From NCBI GenBank assembly GCA_027858735.1, contig JAQICC010000370.1, forward strand, positions 1-53,407: a DNA stretch of 53,407 bases, written 5' to 3'. The notes under the pieces were generated by a model. The model was given only the letters and a program-made list of their open reading frames with translations. It searched no databases and was not told the origin of the DNA. This DNA comes from Salinivirgaceae bacterium (lineage in GTDB: Bacteria > Bacteroidota > Bacteroidia > Bacteroidales > SZUA-534). A program made the translations under genes and the position numbers. This document shows positions 53,404 through 53,407 of the stretch, piece after piece. Within the stretch, counting starts at the first letter, position 1. Each line of letters begins with the position of its first letter.

Positions 53404-53407
53404 ATAA

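Overview
The window is AT-rich DNA from a member of the Bacteroidota, most likely a free-living relative of the Marinilabiliales/Bacteroidales; I cannot name a species. Support comes from a SusC/SusD pair, a hybrid two-component regulator of the HTCS type, four proteins ending in a type IX secretion (T9SS) sorting tail, many lipoprotein signals, and repeated upstream matches to the Bacteroidota -7 promoter box (TAnnTTTG).

Left part (1-14.6 kb), housekeeping and envelope genes. A leftward run carries an EI24/CysZ-like membrane protein, an NfeD/ClpP-class membrane protease, an M28 lipoprotein peptidase with a PDZ domain, and a CPBP membrane protease. Next is a glycosyltransferase block (a family 2-like enzyme, two tandem family 25 paralogues and a GT4 enzyme). 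Then purB, an MsbA-type ABC exporter, a GT22/Alg9-like membrane glycosyltransferase and a SiaB-type kinase lie on the plus strand. The glycosyltransferases and exporter suggest lipopolysaccharide core or surface glycan assembly.

Middle and right part (14.8-53.4 kb), a large pectin (homogalacturonan/rhamnogalacturonan) utilisation locus. A GH3 glycosidase and the tagaturonate/fructuronate epimerase UxaE precede a 1351-residue HTCS regulator. A 1.2 kb intergenic region full of palindromes follows, then a possible 34-residue membrane peptide, SusC, SusD and a very large T9SS protein with a duplicated domain. The enzyme train is GH28, GH105, a multidomain PL1 lyase, PL10, CE12, GH43, a DUF4861-like protein, two CE8 esterases (one with altered active-site residues) and a CotH-kinase-like T9SS protein. 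On the opposite strand, converging on this train, lie a LacI-type regulator, uxaB and uxaA. The expected flow is as follows: CE8 and CE12 remove methyl and acetyl groups, PL1, PL10 and GH28 cut the backbone outside the cell, SusCD imports oligomers, GH105 and GH43 trim them, and UxaE, UxaB and UxaA carry uronates to 2-keto-3-deoxygluconate. UxaC, KdgK, KdgA, KduI, KduD and a hexuronate permease are not in the window.

The intergenic regions at 17.1-17.9 kb and 23.3-24.5 kb hold hairpins, a (TC)13 tract, a 303-bp element with 24-bp inverted ends, a 109-bp MITE-like element, and a perfect 56-bp repeat shared with the left edge of the window. No tRNA, rRNA, CRISPR array, phage genes or intact insertion sequence was seen.
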